Part shown: positions 1 to 8,888 of the stretch, piece after piece
How positions within the stretch are numbered: the stretch's first letter is position 1
Layout: every line of letters starts with the position of its first letter
Source of the DNA: Aequorivita marisscotiae
GTDB lineage: Bacteria > Bacteroidota > Bacteroidia > Flavobacteriales > Flavobacteriaceae
Direction of reading: 5' to 3'
Length of the DNA stretch: 64,000 bases
Assembly: GCF_029814825.1 (NCBI RefSeq)
Contig: NZ_CP122379.1
Span: 3,326,501-3,390,500, forward strand
Position numbers and translations under genes: made by a program
The notes under the pieces: generated by a model
The model's input: only the letters and a program-made list of their open reading frames with translations
Told to the model about the DNA's origin: nothing
The model's database searches: none

Positions 1-2
1 AA

Positions 3-35
3 AACAAATTGACAGCGCTTTTCGGGAACTTCTAA
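3..35 (+). CDS. C-terminal end of an upstream gene (partial)
   Basis: One frame stays open from the window edge to a TAA and reads as ten residues ending LTALFGNF. This is compatible with the end of a protein whose body lies outside the window. SRPBCC-type proteins often precede SDR-photolyase pairs in flavobacteria, but ten residues cannot establish identity. The next start codon follows after 18 bases. Confidence 0.3.
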   Translation, partial: NKLTALFGNF

Positions 36-53
36 TTTCACCTAAAAAAATAT

Positions 54-749
54 ATGCAAAAAAACATACTCTTAATTGGCGGATCTTATGGAATTGGTGC
101 TGCCCTAGCCCAATTATTAAAACGCGACCACAATGTGTTTGTCGCCTCCCGTACCAAGGGAGAAGTTTCGGAAGGCATTACGCATCTTACTTTTGATGCA
201 TTGCACGATAATATTTTGGACCTTAGTTTACCTGAAAAAATTCACGGATTTGCATATTTTCCCGGAAGCATCAATCTAAAACCTTTTAAAATGATGAAAC
301 CCGAAACCTTTGTAGCCGATATGGAACTAAATTTTCATGCGCTGGTACAGGTGGTTCACGGTATTTTACCAAAATTGAAACAAGCCGAGCAGGCAAATTT
401 GGTGTTTTTTAGTACCGTTGCCGTAAAAGTAGGAATGCCTTTTCACACCAGTGTGGCTGCCGCGAAGGGAGCTATTGAAGGTTTTGCCAAGGCGCTTGCC
501 GCAGAACACGCACCAAATTTTAGGGTGAATGTAATTGCTCCCTCGCTCACAGATACTTCGTTAGCTTCAAAATTATTAAACAACGATTCAAATAAAGAAA
601 AAATGGCCGAACGCCATCCGTTAAAAAAAGTTGGCACGGCGGAGGATATTGCGGCAATGGCGTCCTTTCTATTAAGCGACCAATCGCAATGGATTACAGG
701 GCAAGTACTTGGTGTAGACGGCGGGCTTTCAACACTAAACAACAACTAA
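54..749 (+). CDS. SDR-family protein lacking the usual catalytic tyrosine
   Basis: This 231-residue protein has the short-chain dehydrogenase Rossmann fold. The nucleotide-binding glycine motif GGSYGIG lies at residues 9-15, and the C-terminal GVDGG motif is present. Ser120 and Lys138 fit the catalytic positions, but the Tyr of YxxxK is replaced by Val134 (SVAAAK), and the usual NAG motif reads FPGS. Normal proton-relay chemistry is therefore unlikely, and the protein may act as a binding or atypical enzyme. It sits 3 bases upstream of a photolyase/cryptochrome gene, so the two are probably co-transcribed. The fold assignment is firm; the substrate is unknown. Confidence 0.85.
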   Translation: MQKNILLIGGSYGIGAALAQLLKRDHNVFVASRTKGEVSEGITHLTFDALHDNILDLSLPEKIHGFAYFPGSINLKPFKMMKPETFVADMELNFHALVQVVHGILPKLKQAEQANLVFFSTVAVKVGMPFHTSVAAAKGAIEGFAKALAAEHAPNFRVNVIAPSLTDTSLASKLLNNDSNKEKMAERHPLKKVGTAEDIAAMASFLLSDQSQWITGQVLGVDGGLSTLNNN

Positions 750-752
750 CTA

Positions 753-2057
753 TTGGCTGATAAAGTAAATATATTTTGGTTCCGAAGAGATCTGCGACTG
801 GATGACAACGTAGGTTTTTACAAAGCGCTACACGGCAAATTTCCAGTACTTCCCATTTTTATTTTTGACACTGAAATTTTAAACGAGCTTCCAAAAGGCG
901 ACGCACGGGTTTCCTTTATATTTACAACGCTTCAAAATATGCGCGATAAACTGCAAACGCACGGAAGCAGTCTTGCAATGTATCACGGAAATCCGATGGC
1001 GATTTTTAAAAAAATTATTTCAGCATATAACGTACAAAATGTAATAACCAATCACGATTACGAGCCTTACGCCACTAAACGCGACACTTCAATAAAGCAA
1101 TTTCTCAAAGAAAATGAAATAGGTTTTTACAGTTATAAAGACCAGGTAATTTTTGAAAAAGACGAAGTGGTGAAAGCCGATGGCACCCCCTATATAGTAT
1201 ATACTCCCTACATGAAAACATGGAAGGAAAAGTTTAAAAAAGACTATGACGAAAAAATATATTATACGAATGAATTTCTAACAAATCTGTACCAGCATTC
1301 CCGTTTGCCAAATCTGTCGTTAGGTGATATTAATTTTAAAAAGTCGAAAATAGAAATTCCCGAATACAATGTAACACCCACAACCATTCAGGAATATGAA
1401 AAATTAAGAAATTATCCTGCAGAGGATGCTACGTCGCATCTCGGTCCACATCTTCGTTTTGGAACCGTAAGCATTCGAAAAATGATGAAGAAGGCAACTT
1501 CAGAAAAAAATGAAATATTTTGGCAGGAACTTATTTGGCGCGAATTTTTTATGCAAATTCTTTGGCATTTTCCTGAAACAGTTGAAAATGCTTTCAAAAA
1601 AAAGTACGACCGTATTGAATGGCGAAATAACGAAACCGAATTTAAAAAATGGAAGGATGGTAAAACAGGATATCCTTTAGTAGACGCCGGAATGCGCCAA
1701 TTAAATACTACGGGGTATATGCACAATCGCGTGCGGATGCTGGTTGCCAGTTTTTTGTGTAAACACCTGTTAATAGATTGGCGATGGGGCGAAGCGTATT
1801 TTGCCGAAAAGTTACTGGATTATGAAATGGCCAGTAATGTAGGAAATTGGCAGTGGGCTGCTGGAAGTGGCGTAGATGCAGCGCTATATTTTAGAATTTT
1901 TAACCCAACCACACAAATTGAAAAATTTGATAAAGACCACAAATACATAAAAAAATATGTGCCAGAATTTAAAGAGGGGTCGTATCTCGATGAAATCGTA
2001 GCACATAAAGAGGCTCGCGAACGTTGTTTGCAGGTTTATAAAGCCGCGCTTTCGTAG
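753..2057 (+). CDS. phrB: Cryptochrome/DNA photolyase family protein
   Basis: The 434-residue product has the N-terminal photolyase domain (WFRRDLRLDDN near residue 9), which binds the antenna cofactor. It also has the C-terminal FAD-binding domain, with ASNVGNWQWAAGSG and YFRIFNP around residues 358-385. Family members use blue light and FADH to repair UV-induced pyrimidine dimers, or act as light sensors. The sequence alone does not separate CPD photolyase from a bacterial cryptochrome. Translation is assigned to a TTG 3 bases after the SDR stop; the first ATG would cut into the conserved N-terminus. Confidence 0.93.
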   Translation: MADKVNIFWFRRDLRLDDNVGFYKALHGKFPVLPIFIFDTEILNELPKGDARVSFIFTTLQNMRDKLQTHGSSLAMYHGNPMAIFKKIISAYNVQNVITNHDYEPYATKRDTSIKQFLKENEIGFYSYKDQVIFEKDEVVKADGTPYIVYTPYMKTWKEKFKKDYDEKIYYTNEFLTNLYQHSRLPNLSLGDINFKKSKIEIPEYNVTPTTIQEYEKLRNYPAEDATSHLGPHLRFGTVSIRKMMKKATSEKNEIFWQELIWREFFMQILWHFPETVENAFKKKYDRIEWRNNETEFKKWKDGKTGYPLVDAGMRQLNTTGYMHNRVRMLVASFLCKHLLIDWRWGEAYFAEKLLDYEMASNVGNWQWAAGSGVDAALYFRIFNPTTQIEKFDKDHKYIKKYVPEFKEGSYLDEIVAHKEARERCLQVYKAALS

Positions 2058-2185
2058 TGGTAAATAGCACTTCTATTTTAAAATTGTTAAAAAAAAGGTA
2101 AAGAGATTGTATCTTTATGCCATTCAGCACAATTTTGCTACTCTTGCACAGTTAAGTAAAGCAATACACCAAACCCAAGAATAAC

Positions 2186-2773
2186 ATGAAGAAGATTTTA
2201 TTAGTGTTCCTTCCACTCTTTCTATTTGCGTTAAATGGCGCTGCTCAGGATTCTATTCAAATTCGTAAAAATACATTGGAGGAACAAATGACCGATGCTT
2301 TCGATAAAAGCAACAGTTATCAAGAATATAAGGTTATTAAAAAAACGCAACTGGCGCGACTGAAAAAAAATATTTTAGATAGCGTTTCTGCTTTAGAACA
2401 AAATATAAAAAGTCAAGAAAGTGAATTAATGCAGCAGAATAGCGAGATAGACTCACTTCGCGCAGATTTAAAGAATACGCAACAAAATCTGAATATTTCA
2501 AAAGAAAAAGAAGACGGTATTGCTGTATTTGGTATTCACACTTCAAAAGCTACGTACAACTCGGTAATGTGGGGAATAATCTTAATACTGTTTTTAGTTA
2601 GTGCATTTTTGTTCTACAGATTTTTAAACAGTCACAAAATCACCAAGGAAGCGCAATTAAAGATGGCTGAAATGGAAATTGAACTCGAAGATTACCGTAG
2701 AAATAGTTTAGAGCGCGAGCAAAAACTGCGCAGAAAACTACAAGACGAGATAAATAAAAATCGTAAAATATAA
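2186..2773 (+). CDS. Secreted/anchored coiled-coil membrane protein
   Basis: The 195-residue protein has a signal peptide (residues 1-20, ending NGAAQ). A Lys/Glu/Gln-rich coiled coil follows at about 54-108, then one membrane span at about 127-146 and a second charged helix to the C-terminus. There is no enzyme motif. Proteins of this type are sometimes labelled tRNA (guanine-N1)-methyltransferase in flavobacterial annotation; nothing here supports that (no SAM-binding knot). A structural or envelope role is possible but unproven. It ends 6 bases from the convergent murA stop. Confidence 0.8.
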   Translation: MKKILLVFLPLFLFALNGAAQDSIQIRKNTLEEQMTDAFDKSNSYQEYKVIKKTQLARLKKNILDSVSALEQNIKSQESELMQQNSEIDSLRADLKNTQQNLNISKEKEDGIAVFGIHTSKATYNSVMWGIILILFLVSAFLFYRFLNSHKITKEAQLKMAEMEIELEDYRRNSLEREQKLRRKLQDEINKNRKI

Positions 2774-2779
2774 TCTATT

Positions 2780-4093
2780 TTAGGGCTCTGTTCGGGTTAT
2801 TTTAGCTCCTATTGCACGGAGTCTGCCATCAATATTTTCGTATCCGCGATCAATCTGTTCAATGTTATGAATAGTACTAACACCCTCTGCGGAGAGTGCG
2901 GCAATTAAAAGTGAAATTCCAGCCCGAATATCTGGTGAAACCATTGTTGTAGCCTTTAAATTAGACTGGAAATTATGCCCAATAACCGTTGCGCGATGCG
3001 GATCACAAAGAATAATTTTCGCGCCCATATCTATTAATTTATCTACAAAAAACAAACGGCTTTCAAACATTTTTTGATGTATAAGTACACTTCCTTTTGC
3101 CTGTGTACATATTACGAGTACTATACTCAATAAATCTGGCGTAAATCCGGGCCAAGGAGCATCGGCTACTGTAAGTATAGAGCCATCTATATAACCCTGT
3201 ATTTCGTATTCATTTTGAGCAGGGATGTGAATATCGTCTCCCTTTTTTTCGAGTTTAATACCTAGTTTTCTAAATGTTTCGGGAATTAAGCCCAAGTTGT
3301 CCCAACTCACATTTTTAATGGTTATCTCGCTTTTAGTCATTGCGGCAAGCCCTATCCAACTGCCAATTTCAATCATATCTGGTAAAATACGGTGCGTGCA
3401 TCCTCCGAGTTTTTCAACACCTTCAATAATTAAAAGGTTTGAGCTAACCCCTGAAATTTTAGCACCCATAGCGTTCAGCATTTTACAGAGTTGCTGAATG
3501 TACGGTTCGCAGGCTGCATTGTAAATTGTAGTGGTGCCTTTTGCTAAAACAGCCGCCATAACTATATTAGCTGTTCCCGTTACCGAGGCCTGATCCAGTA
3601 GCATATACGTTCCCGTTAATCCATTGGGAGCTTCTACGCCGTAAAATCGTTCTTCTCTGTTATAGCGGAATTTAGCACCCAGTTTTATAAATCCTTCAAA
3701 GTGGGTGTCTAGCCTTCTTCTTCCTATTTTATCGCCTCCCGGACGTGGAATATATCCCTTGTTAAATCTAGCTAATAGCGGGCCTACAATCATAATTGAA
3801 CCCCGGAGCGAACTTCCCTCTTGTTTAAAAAGTTCGGATTCTAGATACTCCAAATTAATTTCATCGGCAATAAAAGCATATTTGCCTTTGGCTAATTTTT
3901 GGATTTTTACACCGAGATTCTCTAAGATTTTTATGAGTTTATTTACATCAAGAATATCAGGAATATTCTCAATTACTACTTTTTCTGGTGTTAATAATAC
4001 TGCACATAAAATTTGTAAGGCTTCATTTTTGGCACCCTGGGGCGTGATTTCGCCCTTTAGTTTATGCCCGCCTTCTATTTGGAAAGTTCCCAT
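2780..4093 (-). CDS. murA: UDP-N-acetylglucosamine 1-carboxyvinyltransferase
   Basis: MurA transfers enolpyruvate from PEP to UDP-GlcNAc in the first committed, cytoplasmic step of peptidoglycan synthesis. The 437-residue sequence spans the whole EPSP-synthase-like fold, with the N-terminal KNEAL motif at residues 22-26. In the active-site loop PRPGGDKIGRR the catalytic Cys (Cys115 in E. coli) is Asp121. This substitution is known from naturally fosfomycin-resistant MurA enzymes. The gene lies 17 bases downstream of the DUF4290 gene and probably shares its transcript. Confidence 0.96.
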   Translation of the reverse strand: MGTFQIEGGHKLKGEITPQGAKNEALQILCAVLLTPEKVVIENIPDILDVNKLIKILENLGVKIQKLAKGKYAFIADEINLEYLESELFKQEGSSLRGSIMIVGPLLARFNKGYIPRPGGDKIGRRRLDTHFEGFIKLGAKFRYNREERFYGVEAPNGLTGTYMLLDQASVTGTANIVMAAVLAKGTTTIYNAACEPYIQQLCKMLNAMGAKISGVSSNLLIIEGVEKLGGCTHRILPDMIEIGSWIGLAAMTKSEITIKNVSWDNLGLIPETFRKLGIKLEKKGDDIHIPAQNEYEIQGYIDGSILTVADAPWPGFTPDLLSIVLVICTQAKGSVLIHQKMFESRLFFVDKLIDMGAKIILCDPHRATVIGHNFQSNLKATTMVSPDIRAGISLLIAALSAEGVSTIHNIEQIDRGYENIDGRLRAIGAKITRTEP

Positions 4094-4110
4094 AAATAAC
4101 GGTTAATATT

Positions 4111-4764
4111 TTAATGACGCTTACGGTTGCGATTGGAAGATTTATAACTTTTTTTAGAAGAATTGTTCGTATTAAAACGTTTCTTATTTTTCAGTAAATT
4201 TGAAGCGTCGCTCAAGTCTTCATCACTATTCTTTAAATTTATTTTTCCGTTTGAAAGCTCAAAAAGATGTGCAAAAATTACATCGTCTTCAACGGTATCT
4301 TTGTTCCAGTTTAAGAAACACTTTTTCATATGGTTGGCGATGGTAAGAATAAGACCTTCTTTTTTATCGCCTTCTTCCCAGCTGCTGGCCACATCTATCA
4401 TTCGTTTTATATTGTTTCCGTAAAAACGATATTTAGGATGGTTTTGAGGATATTCCATAGGCTCCGGACGTTCCATTAATTCTTCGCGTGAAGGAATGGG
4501 GTACGGCGAATCTACATCTAATTTAAAATCTGAAATTATAAAAAGTTGATCCCAAAGCATTGGTTGAAAATCGGGAACGTCTCGAAGATGGGGGTTTAGG
4601 TTTCCCATCACCGCAATTATGCCTTTGGCAATTTTATTTCGCTCTTCTTTATTTTCTATGGCTATGGCGTGATCTACCATTTTTTGGATATGCCGTCCGT
4701 ATTCTGGTATAATTAACTTTGGGCGTTCTGTATTATACTCTATTTGGGCTACTTCTTGTATCAA
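4111..4764 (-). CDS. DUF4290 family protein
   Basis: The 217-residue protein matches the Bacteroidota-restricted DUF4290 pattern: an N-terminal EYGRHIQKMVDHA segment, MGNLNPHLRD near residues 53-62, and YGNNIKRMID in the centre. It ends in a basic Ser/Asn/Lys/Arg tail (about 190-217) that could contact nucleic acid. Function is unknown. It is soluble, with no signal or membrane segment. Translation probably starts at TTG 4764, giving MIQEVAQIEYN. It precedes murA by 17 bases, an arrangement I recall as common in flavobacteria. Confidence 0.87.
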   Translation of the reverse strand: MIQEVAQIEYNTERPKLIIPEYGRHIQKMVDHAIAIENKEERNKIAKGIIAVMGNLNPHLRDVPDFQPMLWDQLFIISDFKLDVDSPYPIPSREELMERPEPMEYPQNHPKYRFYGNNIKRMIDVASSWEEGDKKEGLILTIANHMKKCFLNWNKDTVEDDVIFAHLFELSNGKINLKNSDEDLSDASNLLKNKKRFNTNNSSKKSYKSSNRNRKRH

Positions 4765-4840
4765 AATGTTTTTATTAAGGAAAGAATATTAAGGTATTGG
4801 GAAAGATTGAAAAATCATTTCACTCGCAAAATACTAAAAA

Positions 4841-5131
4841 TTATAGTGAAATAACGCCTTCAACCGCGGAAACTTCAAGATATTTCTTTATAACTTCATC
4901 TGGAGATTGCATTGTTACTTTTATCGAAACACTGGTATAGGTTCCTTTTGAAGAATCGCGTGTACTGATAGCAGCATTGGTTCCATCAAAAATTTTTTCA
5001 ATTTCTGCTATTTTTCCCAGCTCAGCAGGAACTATAAATTTGAAGAGATAAGGGGCGGGCCAAGTGGTGTCTTCTTCCAATTGTTTTTTTAGCCGCTCGT
5101 AAAATTCGGTAGTGTTTTTGTTTTGCTCCAT
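4841..5131 (-). CDS. DUF493 family protein
   Basis: This 96-residue protein resembles the DUF493 (YbeD-like) family, a small ferredoxin-like alpha-beta fold proposed to have a regulatory, ligand-binding role. The conserved FKFIVP, STRDSSKGTYTSVSI and C-terminal EVSAVEGVISL segments are present and the length is typical. It is the probable first gene of the DUF493-DUF4290-murA set. It is divergent from the P-loop gene at 5214, and a TATCTTTG-type -7 box lies on the minus strand at 5163-5156. Confidence 0.87.
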   Translation of the reverse strand: MEQNKNTTEFYERLKKQLEEDTTWPAPYLFKFIVPAELGKIAEIEKIFDGTNAAISTRDSSKGTYTSVSIKVTMQSPDEVIKKYLEVSAVEGVISL

Positions 5132-5213
5132 TCAATAATTATACTCGGTTTGCTACAAAGATACAGTTTCGCCTCAAATATTTATTTACTTACTTTGCAT
5201 AAAATTTAAACTT

Positions 5214-5747
5214 TTGAAAACAAAGAAAATCGTATTAACCGGCGGACCAGGTTCGGGAAAAACAACCCTAATAAAATTTTTGGAAAAGGAAGGTTACAAG
5301 GTTATGCACGAAATTTCGAGAGACGTAACGTTAGAAGCCCAAAGACAAGGAATTGCTCAATTATTTTTGGAAAACCCAATTCTCTTTAGTGAAATGTTGC
5401 TGGAAGGTAGATTGAAACAATTTCAGGAAGGATGTTCAATTAATTCGCCCATAGTTTTTTACGATCGTGGCATGCCAGACGTTACGGCCTATATGGATTT
5501 TGTAAAAGTGCATTATCCCATCAATTTTTCTGAAATATGCAATAAAAATAGGTACGATCACGTATTTGTTCTTCCTCCTTGGAAAGATATTTACGAACAA
5601 GATAACGAGCGCTACGAATCTTTTGAGCAGGCCGAGAAATTATTTCACTTCTTAAAAGAAGGATACCTAAAATATGGGTATACACCTCACGAAGTGCCGG
5701 TAGGTTCACTAGAAGAACGGGCAGAGTTTATTTTATCGCAGTTTTAA
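5214..5747 (+). CDS. P-loop nucleotide-binding protein (AAA_28-type)
   Basis: A 177-residue single-domain P-loop protein. The Walker A motif GGPGSGKTT is at residues 10-18, followed by HEISRDV and, near residue 85, FYDRGMPD, which resembles the Walker B/lid layout of small kinases. It most resembles the AAA_28 predicted ATPase family. Phosphorylation of a nucleotide or small metabolite is plausible but not shown. The start is a TTG at 5214 that places the Walker motif at the usual distance. It is likely transcribed with recQ or from its own promoter. Confidence 0.8.
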   Translation: MKTKKIVLTGGPGSGKTTLIKFLEKEGYKVMHEISRDVTLEAQRQGIAQLFLENPILFSEMLLEGRLKQFQEGCSINSPIVFYDRGMPDVTAYMDFVKVHYPINFSEICNKNRYDHVFVLPPWKDIYEQDNERYESFEQAEKLFHFLKEGYLKYGYTPHEVPVGSLEERAEFILSQF

Positions 5748-5853
5748 TATTTACATTGGTTGTAAATAAACGGCTTTAAAACAGTTTACATTATTTATAG
5801 CAACCTGCTATCTTTACAATTATAAGGCATAAACCCAATAATTTAAGACGCAT

Positions 5854-7752
5854 TTGACAGACGTCCACGACATATTAACCAAATATTGGGGGTACACTTC
5901 CTTTAAAGCGATGCAGGAAGAAATAATTGCGTCCGTACTAAATGGTAAAGATACTGTGGCACTTTTACCAACTGGAGGAGGAAAATCGCTTTGTTTTCAA
6001 GTGCCCGCCCTGGCAATGGAAGGCATTTGTATTGTAGTTTCTCCATTGGTAGCGCTCATGGGCGACCAAGTAAACGCGTTAAAAGAACGCGGCATAAAGG
6101 CATTAAAACTTACTGGCGGTATTAATTTTAACGAGTTAAATACCTTGCTGGACAATGCGCTTTACGGTAACTACAAATTTTTATACCTCTCGCCCGAACG
6201 GTTACAGCAGGAAATAGTTCAAAATTACATCAAGCAAATGCGGGTTAACTCTATCGCTGTAGATGAAGCCCATTGTATTTCGCAGTGGGGAAACGATTTT
6301 AGACCGTCTTATAAAAACATTACGATTCTTCGCGAAATACATCCGCTGGCTCCTATTATTGCGCTAACGGCCACTGCAACCCCCGAAGTACTGGAAGACA
6401 CCATTTCTGAATTAAAAATGGAACTTCCTGAAATTTTTAAAAATTCCTTTGTTCGTGAAAATCTGTCGTATCAAGTTTTTAAAGAAGAAGATAAGCTCTA
6501 TAAAACCGAGCTACTGTTAAAAACAAATACTGGCGCCGCAATTGTGTATGTAAGAAGCAGAAAAAGCACCGTAGAAATTAGCGCACAACTCAATAGTTTA
6601 GGCATTTCAGCAACTTTTTATCACGGTGGGATTTCTGCCAAGGAAAAAGCACAGAAATTACATGATTGGAGCCAAGGCATATATAGTACAATGGTTGCCA
6701 CTAATGCCTTTGGCATGGGCATAGACCATCCCAATGTTCGGTTTGTAATACATCTGCAAATTCCAGATAGCTTAGAGAGTTATTTTCAAGAAGCTGGACG
6801 AGCAGGGCGCGATGGGCAGTACGCTTCAGCAGTGCTTTTGTATAATGAATACGATAAACAACAGGTAAAAAATCAGTTTGTAGAATCGTTGCCAACTACT
6901 TCAGATTTAAAAAAAATTTATCGCAAACTTCACAATTATTTTCAAATTTCTTATGGCGAAGGTGAGTTCACAAAGCACAATTTTAGTTTTTCTGAATTTT
7001 GTAAAACCTATAGCCTAAACACCTTGCTCACATACAACGCATTAAACAGTTTAGACAGGCTGGCTATTATTCAACTCTCACAAGAATTTGGGCGAAAATC
7101 TACGTTACAATTCGTCATTTCTTCAGAAAAAGTATTAGATTATTTTGAAAAAGACACTACTGCTTCTGTTATCGGAAAAACGATTCTAAGAATTTACGGC
7201 GGAATTTTTGAAATGCCAACCACCATAAATTTAGATTTAATAGTTGCCAAAACCGGACAAACCATTAACACTGTAATTGCGGTTCTCAAAAAAATGGAAC
7301 GCGACCAGGTGGTTATAATGACTCTCCAAATAACCGATGCTACCCTAACATTTCTGGTTCCGCGCGAGGACGATAAAACCATTAATGTAATTTCGCGAGA
7401 TGTGGCTACAATAAACCGTAAAAAAACTGCGCAAGTAAATTCGGTTTTGCACTATATTGAAAATACCAAAACGTGCCGAAGTGTACAATTGGTTTCTTAT
7501 TTTGGCGAAACTACCGCCCCTAAATGTGGTATATGTTCAGTTTGTCGCGGGCAGAATACGAACCTAATAAAAAGCGACATACATAAACTCGCCGCGCAAA
7601 TACTTGCTCTTCTTGAAGAAGATGAATTAACTTCGCGTGAGCTCACAGAAAAACTTACTTTCGCCGAAGCCGATGTACTTAAAGTTATCCGCCTTTTACT
7701 GAAAGCCGAAAAAATTAAAATCAATCCACGAAATCAATATTATCTAAACTGA
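5854..7752 (+). CDS. recQ: ATP-dependent DNA helicase RecQ
   Basis: RecQ unwinds DNA 3' to 5' during recombination and fork repair. In this 632-residue protein Walker A LPTGGGKS is at 38-45, DEAH at 137-140 and motif VI QEAGRAGRDG at 312-321. A four-Cys zinc module (CRSVQ...CGICSVC) is near 540-565, followed by a winged helix to the C-terminus. No HRDC domain is recognisable after it, unlike E. coli RecQ. The start is TTG (MTDVHD). fmt begins 4 bases after the stop, so the two genes are likely co-translated. Confidence 0.95.
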   Translation: MTDVHDILTKYWGYTSFKAMQEEIIASVLNGKDTVALLPTGGGKSLCFQVPALAMEGICIVVSPLVALMGDQVNALKERGIKALKLTGGINFNELNTLLDNALYGNYKFLYLSPERLQQEIVQNYIKQMRVNSIAVDEAHCISQWGNDFRPSYKNITILREIHPLAPIIALTATATPEVLEDTISELKMELPEIFKNSFVRENLSYQVFKEEDKLYKTELLLKTNTGAAIVYVRSRKSTVEISAQLNSLGISATFYHGGISAKEKAQKLHDWSQGIYSTMVATNAFGMGIDHPNVRFVIHLQIPDSLESYFQEAGRAGRDGQYASAVLLYNEYDKQQVKNQFVESLPTTSDLKKIYRKLHNYFQISYGEGEFTKHNFSFSEFCKTYSLNTLLTYNALNSLDRLAIIQLSQEFGRKSTLQFVISSEKVLDYFEKDTTASVIGKTILRIYGGIFEMPTTINLDLIVAKTGQTINTVIAVLKKMERDQVVIMTLQITDATLTFLVPREDDKTINVISRDVATINRKKTAQVNSVLHYIENTKTCRSVQLVSYFGETTAPKCGICSVCRGQNTNLIKSDIHKLAAQILALLEEDELTSRELTEKLTFAEADVLKVIRLLLKAEKIKINPRNQYYLN

Positions 7753-7756
7753 AGTA

Positions 7757-8707
7757 ATGCATAACGAATTAAAAATAGTTTTTATGGGAACCCCCGATTT
7801 TGCCGTTGGGGTTTTAAGAAAAATGGTTGAAACGGGCCAGCATATTGTCGGTGTAATTACAGCCCCAGACAGACCGGCCGGTCGTGGCAGAAAACTAATG
7901 GCCTCGGCTGTAAAGGAATATGCACTTTCGGAAAATTTACCAATTTTACAGCCCACGAATTTAAAAGACGAGTTGTTTTTAAAAGAACTAAAAGCGTTAA
8001 ACGCCAACCTTCAAGTTGTGGTCGCTTTTAGAATGCTTCCCAAAGTAGTCTGGCAAATGCCGGCATTGGGCACCTTTAACCTTCACGCTTCATTATTACC
8101 GCATTACCGGGGGGCCGCTCCAATAAATTGGGCCATAATTAATAAGGAAGAAAAAACGGGAGTTACAACCTTTTTTATTGATGAGAAAATTGATACCGGA
8201 TCTATCATTGCAAATAAAGAAGTTTTAATTGAAGAAAAGGAAACTGCACAGACGCTTCACGATAAACTAATGAATTTAGGTGGCGACTTGGTTTTAGAGA
8301 CAATACATTTAATAGAAAAAGGCGAAGCAAATCCTAAACCACAACCCCAAAGCAACAATTTAAAAGAAGCACCAAAACTCACACCTGAAAACACACGAAT
8401 TGATTGGTCAGAACCAGGAATAAATATAGATGCCTTTATTAGAGGCCTCTCTCCCTATCCTGTGGCTTGGACTATACTCCTTAATAATAAGGAAGAGTTA
8501 AAAACCAAAATTTATGCAGCGCATTTTGAAAAAGCAAATCATAATTTTAAGATAGGCAGCGTACAGACCACTAAAAAAGAACTAAAAGTAGCGTGTTTAG
8601 ACGGTTACATTTTAATTGAAGAAATACAACTTCCCGGAAAACGCAAAATGGAAGTATCTGCACTTTTAAATGGGTATTCTATAGACGAGCATTGCAAACT
8701 ATTGTAA
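7757..8707 (+). CDS. fmt: Methionyl-tRNA formyltransferase
   Basis: Fmt formylates Met on initiator tRNA using 10-formyl-tetrahydrofolate. The 316-residue length is typical. The N-terminal transferase domain has FMGTPDFA (9-16) and the signature HASLLPHYRGAAPINWA. The catalytic triad is Asn108, His110 and Asp146 (in IDTG). The C-terminal OB-like domain binds tRNA. The gene follows recQ by 4 bases. A short regulatory-looking intergenic region separates it from HU. Confidence 0.97.
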   Translation: MHNELKIVFMGTPDFAVGVLRKMVETGQHIVGVITAPDRPAGRGRKLMASAVKEYALSENLPILQPTNLKDELFLKELKALNANLQVVVAFRMLPKVVWQMPALGTFNLHASLLPHYRGAAPINWAIINKEEKTGVTTFFIDEKIDTGSIIANKEVLIEEKETAQTLHDKLMNLGGDLVLETIHLIEKGEANPKPQPQSNNLKEAPKLTPENTRIDWSEPGINIDAFIRGLSPYPVAWTILLNNKEELKTKIYAAHFEKANHNFKIGSVQTTKKELKVACLDGYILIEEIQLPGKRKMEVSALLNGYSIDEHCKLL

Positions 8708-8744
8708 ACCCTTACCACTACTGATTTGATTAAAATTGCAAAAA

Positions 8745-8809
8745 AACCACGCATCTTTATTAACAAACGGTCTAAGTTATTAACAAAAATAATGATTTCC
8801 TGCGTGGTT
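8745..8809. repeat. Inverted repeat AACCACGCA/TGCGTGGTT upstream of HU promoter
   Basis: A perfect 9-bp inverted repeat has arms at 8745-8753 and 8801-8809 with a 47-bp spacer. The right arm ends 2 bases before the -33 element of the HU promoter. It could be an operator pair or a weak terminator for fmt; there is no T-tract. Confidence 0.4.
8757..8787. repeat. Two direct copies of TTATTAACAAA, 20 bp apart
   Basis: TTATTAACAAA occurs at 8757-8767 and again at 8777-8787. The 20-bp offset is about two helical turns, which would put both copies on the same DNA face. They lie inside the inverted repeat above and just upstream of the HU promoter, so a dimeric regulator site is plausible. They differ from the DnaA box TTATCCACA at two positions. 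Confidence 0.35.
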
Positions 8810-8811
8810 AC

Positions 8812-8841
8812 TTGCCTGAACGGATATTCCTTTTAAATTTG
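8812..8841 (+). promoter_or_regulatory. Bacteroidota-type promoter for HU
   Basis: TTG at 8812-8814 and TAAATTTG at 8834-8841 are separated by 19 bases, matching the primary sigma -33/-7 pattern of Bacteroidota. The start codon lies 48 bases downstream, preceded by an A/T-rich leader without a Shine-Dalgarno sequence. Confidence 0.7.
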
Positions 8842-8888
8842 TAGAGCAATTAATCGAAGTTTAACCAACAATTTAATTTAAAAAAATT

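Noticed and set aside
2186-2773. Label tRNA (guanine-N1)-methyltransferase
   Set aside because: The sequence is a signal peptide, coiled coils and one span; no SAM-binding knot or catalytic motif exists.
8757-8787. DnaA boxes or replication origin near HU
   Set aside because: Both copies differ from TTATCCACA at two bases, only two copies exist, and no dnaA, dnaN or AT-rich unwinding region is nearby.
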